This document shows, one piece after another, positions 8,183 to 14,475 of a stretch of 64,000 nt of DNA; position 1 is the first letter of the stretch; every line of letters starts with the position of its first letter. The stretch comes from Halobacillus litoralis (GTDB lineage Bacteria; Bacillota; Bacilli; Bacillales; Halobacillaceae): contig NZ_CP026118.1 in assembly GCF_004101865.1 (NCBI RefSeq), positions 806,001-870,000 on the forward strand. The letters run 5' to 3'. The translations under genes were made by a program, and so were the position numbers. The notes under the pieces are model-generated. The model was not told the origin of the DNA and ran no database searches. It saw only the letters and a program-made list of their open reading frames with translations.

Positions 8183-9316
8183 ATGAATGAGAAATATTCA
8201 AGTCTCTTTGAACCATTTACGTTTAAATCTGGATTTCGTCTAGACAATCGTACAATTATGGCACCAATGACTACTCAATCATCATTTGAAAATGGCATGG
8301 TCACCATAGATGAACATCTTTATTACAAAAGAAGAGCAACTGGCGTAGGTATGATTATTACTTCTTGTGCTCAAGTAATGGAGAACGGAAAGTTTCCGGG
8401 TTCACTTAGTGCGGCTTCCGACAAACATATCGAAAGTCTGTCTAAATTAGCTGAATCAATAAAGAGTTGTGGAACGAAGGCTATTTTACAGATTTTCCAT
8501 GTTGGAAGAATGGGAATGAGTGCCGCCATTGGTGAGCAAACGGTAAGTGCCAGTGCCATCCCTGCACCACGCAAAGATGCTGAGACACCAAGAGAATTAA
8601 GCAATGAAGAAGTACATGAGATGGTTACAGCATTTGGAGAAGCTACCCGAAGAGCAATTGAAGCAGGGTTTGATGGTGTTGAAATTCATGGTGCCAACAC
8701 TTATTTAATCCAACAATTCTTTTCTCCCCATTCTAATCGCAGAAATGATGAATGGGGAGGGACATTAGAAAAAAGAATGAGATTCCCTTTGGCAGTTGTC
8801 CGATCAGCAAAAGAAACGATTGATTCTTTTGCCAAAAAACCATTTTTGTTTGGATACCGTATTTCACCAGAAGAGATTGAAGAACCGGGCATCACGCTAG
8901 ATGATACTCTTGCATTAATGAGCCAACTTAAAAAGGAAGGCTTAGATTATATCCATGCATCAGTAGGGGATGCGCAACAATCTTCCATTCGAAATAAAGA
9001 ATCTAAGGAAGCCGTGCTAGCCATTATTCAAGAAGAAATGGGCCATGATTTTCCTTTGATAGGTGTTGGTAAAATTCAAACGCCAGATGATGCATTAAAC
9101 ACTTTAGAACTAGGGATTCCATTAGTAGCTATAGGAAGAGGATTACTCGTTGAGCCAGATTGGATACGCAAAGTCAAAGATGGTAATGAATCTTCCATTC
9201 GTACTGAAATTACACCAAAAGATTATAAAGACTTATGTTTTCCTGACTCAATGTGGGAATATGTTCAAAGTCGACCTGGCTGGCTGCCTTTTGCTGAAAG
9301 TAAACCTAAGAGATAA
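8183..9316 (+). CDS. NADH:flavin oxidoreductase, old yellow enzyme family
   Basis: 377 residues from the ATG at 8183, which follows AAAGGAG; the longer upstream frame has no ribosome site. It is an FMN-binding TIM barrel with N-terminal DNRTIMAPMTT, the central VEIHGANTYLIQQFFSP with the RND-E-WGG loop, and a C-terminal GRGLLVEPDW phosphate-binding segment. Old yellow enzymes reduce activated C=C bonds and nitro compounds with NAD(P)H. The residue that is Cys in YqjM-type enzymes is Thr here. It is followed after 13 nt by a second, YqjM-like enzyme, and is probably co-transcribed with it under the divergent MarR. Confidence 0.85.
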   Translation: MNEKYSSLFEPFTFKSGFRLDNRTIMAPMTTQSSFENGMVTIDEHLYYKRRATGVGMIITSCAQVMENGKFPGSLSAASDKHIESLSKLAESIKSCGTKAILQIFHVGRMGMSAAIGEQTVSASAIPAPRKDAETPRELSNEEVHEMVTAFGEATRRAIEAGFDGVEIHGANTYLIQQFFSPHSNRRNDEWGGTLEKRMRFPLAVVRSAKETIDSFAKKPFLFGYRISPEEIEEPGITLDDTLALMSQLKKEGLDYIHASVGDAQQSSIRNKESKEAVLAIIQEEMGHDFPLIGVGKIQTPDDALNTLELGIPLVAIGRGLLVEPDWIRKVKDGNESSIRTEITPKDYKDLCFPDSMWEYVQSRPGWLPFAESKPKR

Positions 9317-9329
9317 GGAGTTTTCTGTT

Positions 9330-10376
9330 ATGAGTCGTTTATTCAGCCCACTTACTATTAAAAATCTAACGATGAAAAATCGTATAGTTATGTCACCAAT
9401 GTGCCAGTATTCAGTCACTAAAGAAGATGGTGCCCCAAACGAATGGCATTTTGTTCACTATGTCTCAAGAGCGATAGGAGGAACAGGCCTAATTATTATG
9501 GAAATGACTAGTGTTACACCCGAGGGACGTATTACCAATGGCGACCTTGGTCTTTGGTCAGATGAACAAGTTCCACATTACCAACGACTAGTTAATGAAA
9601 TAAAAAAGTATGACACCAAGGTTGGAATTCAAATTGCTCATGCAGGAAGAAAAGCAGAAGATGCCGATCAACCTGTAGGAGCTTCCGACATACCTGTAGA
9701 AGTATTACCAGAGGAAACAATGAATGGTGAACTTAACTCCCCTAGAGCTTTAACAAACCAAGAAGTGAAAGAAACTGTTCAGCAATTTAAACAAGCTGCT
9801 GAGAGAGCAGTAAAAGCAGGTTTTGATACAATCGAATTGCACGGGGCTCATGGTTATCTCTTGCATCAGTTTATGTCACCAAGTATTAACAATCGTACAG
9901 ATGAGTATGGAGAAGACATGGCGCTCTTTGGCGAAGAAGTGATAAAGGAAGTCAAAACAGTAATGCCAGCAGATATGCCACTAATCATGCGAATGTCTGC
10001 CATTGAGTATATAGATGGGGGCTATGATTTACCACACTCTATTGAAATGGCTAAGCGTTTTAAAAAAGCTGGTGTAGATGTTTTCCATGTTTCAAGTGGT
10101 GGGGAAGGACCTCCTGGGGAACGTAAACCACAAAACACTCCGGGTTATCAGGTCCCCTTTGCGCGCGAGTTTAAAAAACAATTAGACCTTCCTGTTATCG
10201 CTGTTGGTAAATTAAGCAGCCCAGAACTAGCAGAAGCAACTATTACAAATGGAGATGCAGAACTTGTGGCCATTGCAAGAGGTATGCTTAATGATCCTTA
10301 TTGGAGTTTACATGCAGAGAAGAAATTAACTCATAAAGTAAACCCACCTTTTCAATATTCAAGAGGAATAAGATAA
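9330..10376 (+). CDS. namA: NADPH dehydrogenase NamA (YqjM-type old yellow enzyme)
   Basis: The start is the ATG at 9330 (site AAGGAG at 9315-9320), giving 348 residues, close to the ~338 of B. subtilis YqjM. The redox-tuning cysteine of the YqjM class is present as C25 in MSPMCQYS. The active-site histidine pair lies in ELHGAHGYLLHQFMSP, and the C-terminus has the VAIARGMLNDPYW phosphate loop. It reduces alpha,beta-unsaturated carbonyls and nitro compounds using NADPH and FMN. It is the second gene of a two-gene unit, followed by a strong terminator. The orthology call is confident; physiological substrates are unknown. Confidence 0.88.
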   Translation: MSRLFSPLTIKNLTMKNRIVMSPMCQYSVTKEDGAPNEWHFVHYVSRAIGGTGLIIMEMTSVTPEGRITNGDLGLWSDEQVPHYQRLVNEIKKYDTKVGIQIAHAGRKAEDADQPVGASDIPVEVLPEETMNGELNSPRALTNQEVKETVQQFKQAAERAVKAGFDTIELHGAHGYLLHQFMSPSINNRTDEYGEDMALFGEEVIKEVKTVMPADMPLIMRMSAIEYIDGGYDLPHSIEMAKRFKKAGVDVFHVSSGGEGPPGERKPQNTPGYQVPFAREFKKQLDLPVIAVGKLSSPELAEATITNGDAELVAIARGMLNDPYWSLHAEKKLTHKVNPPFQYSRGIR

Positions 10377-10381
10377 AAAAT

Positions 10382-10410
10382 AAGAAGGTTCCTTATTAGG
10401 AGCCTTCTTA
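10382..10410 (+). terminator. Terminator after namA
   Basis: AAGAAGGTTCC and GGAGCCTTCTT form an 11-bp stem with one wobble around a TTATTA loop, six bases after the stop codon. Confidence 0.75.
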
Positions 10411-10463
10411 ACTTATATTCATTTAATTATATACTTCTTCCACAATCTGGACCGCTAGAGATA

Positions 10464-10494
10464 GCGATTGTTTAAGACTCGAAATCAAGATATC
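10464..10494 (+). repeat. Dispersed 35-bp repeat, copy 5
   Basis: GCGATTGTTTAAGACTCGAA followed by ATCAAGATATC; a good match to the family core. Confidence 0.6.
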
Positions 10495-10538
10495 TTGTAG
10501 TAGTTCTTTAACTAACGCAGCCGTTTGTTTAATAAACA

Positions 10539-10726
10539 TCATTTAAAGGCATCTAAAATTCCAATAAAACCTACTATAATAAAAGGAATCGCAATAATTC
10601 TTGTAGATTTTATAAAGAAGTTGAGGGTCCATCTGCATCCTTAGATTTCCAACTTTCCCCTATCAACCACCAAGAATAAGGGGAAGTTATTCCCCAGATA
10701 CCCATCGCTAAGAAGAAAATACCCAA
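10539..10726 (-). pseudogene. Frameshifted DUF6199-like small membrane protein
   Basis: Read leftward from a TTG at 10726 (GGGAGG upstream), the frame gives a hydrophobic helix, then SPYSWWLIGESWKSKDADGP and STSL, then stops near 10618. A different frame continues as STRIIAIPFIIVGFIGILDAF and ends at 10539. Together they make a ~60-residue two-helix protein whose middle resembles the Pfam DUF6199 pattern (hydrophobic helix, S-W-K-x-K-D-A-x-x-P-S, hydrophobic helix). One indel near 10611-10618 breaks the frame. It is either a pseudogene or a sequence error. The family assignment is from memory. Confidence 0.5.
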
Positions 10727-10829
10727 ACATAAATAACCTCCCTTCTTAATTTCCCTACGTTAATGATACGTTTTGTTGAAAATAATGTTTCAGCTTTATT
10801 TCACAATCCTGCCTGGTTATTCAACTAAA

Positions 10830-10863
10830 ACCCCCAAATCTTGAAGACTCAGTTTCAAGATAA
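10830..10863 (+). repeat. Dispersed 35-bp repeat, copy 6
   Basis: CCCCCAAATCTTGAAGACTC followed by AGTTTCAAGATAA; an almost consensus copy. Confidence 0.65.
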
Positions 10864-11096
10864 CTTCGCTAACCCCCTCTATCGCTAATTATCTCTCCGT
10901 CAGTAAAATGCTAACTAATTAGGGCGAGCGAGTCCTCTATTTGACCCGCAAAGCTATCGTTTGGATGATATTGCCGATGATTTCCAATATTTAAATCTAT
11001 GACCAACATTTGTTTTCAAAGCTGCAACATCAGATTAAAAATGCTAGTTTAACGATAACGCAAGTGCTTTGCGCAAGTATTTTTGTGGAATCATTT

Positions 11097-11122
11097 GTTT
11101 TATCCCAGGTTTCACCGGGAAT
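11097..11122 (+). promoter_or_regulatory. Candidate SigB promoter of csbD
   Basis: GTTTTA (11097-11102), a 14-nt spacer and GGGAAT (11117-11122) match the SigB consensus GTTTAA-N12-14-GGGTAT at ten of twelve positions. They lie about 40 nt upstream of the csbD start. CsbD genes are known members of the general stress regulon in Bacillus. Confidence 0.6.
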
Positions 11123-11159
11123 ATCCCCAGTACAAACCTAACAAAGGAGGTATTTATTT

Positions 11160-11357
11160 ATGGCAGATAAAAAAGGCTTCAGCGATAAAGTAAAGGGCGC
11201 TGTTAATAAAGTAAAGGGTGAAGCAAAGGATCAGGCAGGCAATGCTAAGGACGATCCGAAAATGCAGACCGACGCCAAGAAAGATAAAATAAAAGGTGAA
11301 GCACAGAACAAAGCCGGCGACGCCAAGATGCAGGACGAGGAAAATAAGCAGCATTGA
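11160..11357 (+). CDS. csbD: CsbD-family general stress protein
   Basis: A 65-residue, highly charged, Lys/Asp/Ala-rich protein without hydrophobic core residues. It consists of two copies of the CsbD pattern (K-V-K-G-x-x-N-K-x-K-G-E-A and K-I-K-G-E-A-Q-N-K-A-G-D-A). AAAGGAGG precedes the ATG. CsbD proteins are abundant stress-induced polypeptides of unclear biochemical role; B. subtilis csbD is SigB-controlled, and the SigB-like promoter upstream fits that. An inverted repeat that could act as a terminator follows 26 nt after the stop. Confidence 0.85.
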   Translation: MADKKGFSDKVKGAVNKVKGEAKDQAGNAKDDPKMQTDAKKDKIKGEAQNKAGDAKMQDEENKQH

Positions 11358-11382
11358 TAAAGCGGCTGTCCCAAAAATGGTA

Positions 11383-11439
11383 TGCTCCCTTTTAAGTAGA
11401 CAGATGAAATAAATCATCTGCTTTACTTAGAGGGGAGCA
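11383..11439. repeat. 57-bp imperfect palindrome, possible mobile-element end
   Basis: TGCTCCCT at the left pairs with AGGGGAGCA at the right, and the centre CAGATGA-AATAAA-TCATCTG (11401-11420) is a perfect inverted repeat. The sequence just before it (GGCTGTCCCAAAA) and the TATGCTCCCTTTTAAGTAGA stretch look like ends of Bacillaceae IS elements (memory, not verified). It may be a MITE-like remnant or serve as the csbD terminator. Confidence 0.45.
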
Positions 11440-11560
11440 ATTTAGTAGTCCTATAATTTTTAGCATAGTCAACGTATCACCCTTCCTCCCGTCCTCTTTA
11501 CAAGTCTTCAATAAATCTACCCTAGACAGTGAGAAGATGCAGATTTCACTAATTAAGAAT

Positions 11561-11595
11561 CGCCCCCGTTTATGTATGACTCGGTTTCAAGATAA
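11561..11595 (+). repeat. Dispersed 35-bp repeat, copy 7
   Basis: CGCCCCCGTTTATGTATGAC followed by TCGGTTTCAAGATAA, close to consensus. It abuts the 3' end of the decayed CPBP gene. Confidence 0.65.
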
Positions 11596-11615
11596 ATTGG
11601 ACTTAGAAATGTGTT

Positions 11616-11975
11616 TTAGACTTCATTTTTCATTTCTCCAGAAAAACTCTCCTTTGGTTGAAGATGGTATCCTTTTTCCCTGGGATAAAGTTTGGCTAAT
11701 CCAAACACCGTTGCAATAAGCAATATAGCAGCAATTATAATTATTACGATCAAATCCATTTGGGTAGGTAATGATTGGGTATCCTCACTCTCCATAGCAT
11801 AGGTGAAAGATAGAGTTCATTCATTAATGCGAGAAGATTCCCAAAAGAGTGTAAGATCATAGAAACATATATTTTACCAGTTTTTAGATAAGCTATTTAA
11901 AACAATATAGACATCAAGAAAGCACTAAAGAAACTAAAGGGATGACCAGTTGTAATTTTCCACATCTATGGCACC
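11616..11975 (-). pseudogene. Decayed CPBP-family intramembrane protease (CAAX protease-like), C-terminal part
   Basis: Read leftward, one frame gives FFSAFLMSILF, a stop, and then IAYLKTGKIYVSMILHSFGN and LLALMNELYLSP. This is the last catalytic region of CPBP (Abi/CAAX protease) proteins, including the H-x-x-x-N motif. A frame change near 11790 then leads into a final hydrophobic helix followed by KLYPREKGYHLQPKE and a stop at 11616. The N-terminal half is absent. At least one in-frame stop and one frameshift make this a pseudogene. The last 59 codons from an ATG at 11795 remain open but have no ribosome site. Confidence 0.65.
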
Positions 11976-12058
11976 TTCAAAGGAGGACAATTTAGTAAAT
12001 TGTTGAACATCAGATGAATAATTCTAAGTAAAAAAGACGACTATTCTTATTGAATAAT

Positions 12059-12092
12059 CGCCCCATTTCTTTAAGACTTGGTTTCAAGATAA
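12059..12092 (+). repeat. Dispersed 35-bp repeat, copy 8
   Basis: CGCCCCATTTCTTTAAGACT followed by TGGTTTCAAGATAA. A TATTCTTATTGAATA hairpin lies immediately upstream (12041-12056), suggesting the unit may be longer than the core. Confidence 0.65.
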
Positions 12093-12161
12093 TATATAAA
12101 TACAAAAACACCTAGATACAGAATAAAGAAAGGTATTTCTAAAAGATAATCCCTCTTCAGA

Positions 12162-12560
12162 TTACTCTGGTAAATTTAACTGCCAGGATATACCAAACTG
12201 ATCGTTCAACCATCCGAATTTTTTGCTGAACCCATAGTTATCCATAGGCATGAGTGCTGTGCCATTTTCTATCATTTTATTATAAAGGCTGTCGATTTCC
12301 TCTTCGGTATCACACGTAACAAATATAGAAAAAGACGGAGTAAACGTAAAATCATGGTCAACATGGCTGTCAATACACATAAACTCCTGTCCTTTTAAGG
12401 AGAATAAAGCTTGCATAATTGTACCTTCTTCACCTGGTCCTTCTGCCCCGTATCGAGTAATGCTTTTAATTTCTGAATCCTCAATGAGCGATGTGTAGTA
12501 TTTCATAGCTTCTTCTGCATTACCGCCTTGAAACATTAAAAATGGTGTTATGTTTTTCAT
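12162..12560 (-). CDS. VOC-superfamily protein, PhnB/3-demethylubiquinone methyltransferase-like
   Basis: 132 residues with the hallmark PFLMFQGGNAEEAMKYY start, a central FMCIDSH segment and the C-terminal FGWLNDQFGISWQL of the PhnB-like branch of the VOC (glyoxalase/bleomycin resistance) fold. Members of this branch often lack a proven activity. It lies downstream of and co-oriented with an ArsR regulator and an SRPBCC protein, a combination often seen together in Bacilli and probably co-regulated. The start at 12560 is preceded by AAAGGAA. The family is confident, the function unknown. Confidence 0.82.
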   Translation of the reverse strand: MKNITPFLMFQGGNAEEAMKYYTSLIEDSEIKSITRYGAEGPGEEGTIMQALFSLKGQEFMCIDSHVDHDFTFTPSFSIFVTCDTEEEIDSLYNKMIENGTALMPMDNYGFSKKFGWLNDQFGISWQLNLPE

Positions 12561-12638
12561 ATTTAAATTCCTTTCTTTATATAAATTTTATTGTTTTTTC
12601 CATGTTTGTTGAAATACTTTTAATTACTCAAGCAATTT

Positions 12639-13136
12639 TTACCCTTTGTAGCTCATTTTTCCTGTCTCAACCAACTCTTTAAGCCCCATGAACATTAAAT
12701 TCCAGCCATGTTCAGTTTGGTCGTGAGACTCCCCAAGAGCTTTTTCCAAATCCGTTTTGGTCCAGTTTTCTTCAGAATCGACGTGTATGAGATGTGTAAA
12801 GATCATTTCACAGCCTGCAGCACCCTCTGTTATCTCCACAGTAATTGTATCTTCTAACTCGCTAAACTGAGGCATTTTAAAAGTGAATACCAACTTATTG
12901 GGAGGGTCGATTTCTAGGTATTCTCCTAACGCTCTGTAATCTTTTCCTCCTCTATGGTCCACAATCTCCCAGGTCCCTCCTACCTGTGAGTTATTCTGAG
13001 CGACCTTATTTGTCCCTTCCAGTGTAAATAACCACTTTTTCATCATTTCAGGATTCAACCATGCGTCAAAAACCCTCTCAGGTTTCACATTGAATTCTCT
13101 TTTCATTTTTAATGATGTCGTTGAAATGTTGTCCAT
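12639..13136 (-). CDS. SRPBCC (AHSA1-like) domain protein
   Basis: From the ATG at 13136 (AAAGGGG site) the protein has 165 residues and starts 19 nt after the ArsR gene; a longer frame to 13205 would overlap that gene without a ribosome site. The START/AHSA1 fold is marked by KREFNVKPERVFDAWLNPEM, KWLFT, GGTWEIVDHRGG and the C-terminal HDQTEHGWNLMFMGLKELVE. Such proteins have a deep hydrophobic ligand cavity and are regularly encoded behind a small ArsR-type repressor, as here. The ligand is unknown. Confidence 0.85.
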   Translation of the reverse strand: MDNISTTSLKMKREFNVKPERVFDAWLNPEMMKKWLFTLEGTNKVAQNNSQVGGTWEIVDHRGGKDYRALGEYLEIDPPNKLVFTFKMPQFSELEDTITVEITEGAAGCEMIFTHLIHVDSEENWTKTDLEKALGESHDQTEHGWNLMFMGLKELVETGKMSYKG

Positions 13137-13155
13137 GAAATACCCCTTTCGAGAA

Positions 13156-13497
13156 TTAGTGTTTTTTCTTCTCCTCTTGCAAAAGCTCACTTTCCAGAAG
13201 ATCAAAACGTTTACTCCAAAATTTCTCGTACACGCTCAACCACTGAGAAGCAAGTGCCAGTGTTTCGGCTTCGAGACGACAGGTATGGGTCCTCCCTTCA
13301 ACGGTTCGTTGGATTAAATTTGCTTTTTCTAATACCTTAATGTGTTTGGATGCCGCAGCTAAAGACATATCGAAAGGTGCAGCCATCTCAGAAACTGTCC
13401 GTTCTTTCTCTGAAACAAGTCGTACCATTTCTCTTCGAGTTTCATCAGCGAGCGCATGAAAAATGTCGTCTAAGTTTTCGTTATTATGTTCAACCAT
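13156..13497 (-). CDS. ArsR-family transcriptional repressor
   Basis: A 113-residue winged-helix repressor: helices over 8-60 with the recognition helix in SLAAASKHIKVLEKANLI, then the wing TVEGRTHTCRL. The metal-binding ELCVCDL motif of ArsR/SmtB sensors is absent, so it is the non-metal subclass usually paired with SRPBCC proteins. It is the first gene of a leftward unit with the SRPBCC and VOC genes and presumably represses it. The upstream spacer carries AT-rich symmetric sequence (ACTAGTT... near 13530) that could be its operator. Confidence 0.83.
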   Translation of the reverse strand: MVEHNNENLDDIFHALADETRREMVRLVSEKERTVSEMAAPFDMSLAAASKHIKVLEKANLIQRTVEGRTHTCRLEAETLALASQWLSVYEKFWSKRFDLLESELLQEEKKKH

Positions 13498-13637
13498 GTG
13501 GTTAATTATATACTTACCACTACAAATAGTAAACTAGTTGGTTTAATATTGTTGATAAAAATGTGTACCTCTTTATAGTAGAGCCACTTCCACCCTAGAT
13601 ACCCATGTTAAGGGAGCTTAACTGATATTGAAGAAAT

Positions 13638-13671
13638 GCCCCCGTTAACGAAAGACTTGACTTCAAGATAT
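13638..13671 (+). repeat. Dispersed 35-bp repeat, copy 9
   Basis: GCCCCCGTTAACGAAAGACT followed by TGACTTCAAGATAT. It lies between the ArsR operon and the DinB gene. Confidence 0.65.
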
Positions 13672-13720
13672 GTTGAAGCAGATTTCTAGCTAACTCTTGG
13701 TTACTTATTACAATCTCAAC

Positions 13721-14260
13721 CTATTTTTCCTGGTGCTTATTAAGCATTTCTTCTAAATATTCTTTAGACTTCCCTTTTGGTATACTGAGACTATTCCAAT
13801 CGTTATCTTTTAATTGTTTGCTAACGTAGACAATTTGTCCGGTATGATAGGCGTAATGTGCCATTTGCCTTTCAATAGCTTCTAGAACCAAATGACTTTC
13901 TCCACGAATATATATTGTATTTAATAAATCCTGCTCACTTAATTCGTTTATTGACTCAAGCAGTACTTTCCAACCATTTTCCCAAACAGTAATTAACTCA
14001 GCTTTCGTCTCTATATCATCAATAAATTCTTCATCACGTTTTCTATACTCTTTCTCTCCATCTGAAGTTAAAAAATCACTCCATCTAGAAACCATATTGC
14101 CACTCAAATGTTTTACTATTATTGCTACACTGTTGGACTCATCATTATATTTCCAATGGATTTCGTTTTCAGATAATTGGTTTAATGATCTATCTCCAAG
14201 GCTTTTTAAACTATTAAATCTTTCTAATACTACCCTCAAATATTCTTTTCCAACCAACAT
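13721..14260 (-). CDS. DinB-superfamily protein (DUF1572)
   Basis: 179 residues forming the four-helix DinB/YfiT-like bundle. The three metal-ligand histidines are visible: H51 in VKHLSGN and H135/H139 in MAHYAYHTGQIV. The N-terminal E-R-F-N-S-L-K and the central WENGW match the DUF1572 branch. DinB-like proteins bind a divalent metal and include thiol transferases (bacillithiol, mycothiol); a bacillithiol-dependent role is plausible in this host but is inference. It appears monocistronic, and dispersed repeats flank it on both sides. Confidence 0.8.
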   Translation of the reverse strand: MLVGKEYLRVVLERFNSLKSLGDRSLNQLSENEIHWKYNDESNSVAIIVKHLSGNMVSRWSDFLTSDGEKEYRKRDEEFIDDIETKAELITVWENGWKVLLESINELSEQDLLNTIYIRGESHLVLEAIERQMAHYAYHTGQIVYVSKQLKDNDWNSLSIPKGKSKEYLEEMLNKHQEK

Positions 14261-14307
14261 CTGCCCCCTCCTTTTAAGCTAACTGTAGAACACCTTGTTT
14301 CAGTAAA

Positions 14308-14341
14308 GCCCCCAATACAGGAAGACTCGAATTCAAGGTAT
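14308..14341 (+). repeat. Dispersed 35-bp repeat, copy 10
   Basis: GCCCCCAATACAGGAAGACT followed by CGAATTCAAGGTAT, upstream of the Cys-rich Ig-repeat gene. Confidence 0.65.
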
Positions 14342-14475
14342 CCCCAGTGAAATCCCATTATAATTAATTTAGTCTCTACTTGATTAATTCTCTCTATTCT
14401 TGAGATCTTAAATCCCAGTCATTTTACTTAATTCCTTCATAATATGTCTTAGAACACTAAGAAGGAGGGATTCCT

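Noticed and set aside
11154..11417. Hydrophobic 87-codon frame antisense to csbD
   Set aside because: It arises from the Lys/Asp/Ala-rich codons of csbD read backwards; the CsbD protein on the plus strand is unmistakable.
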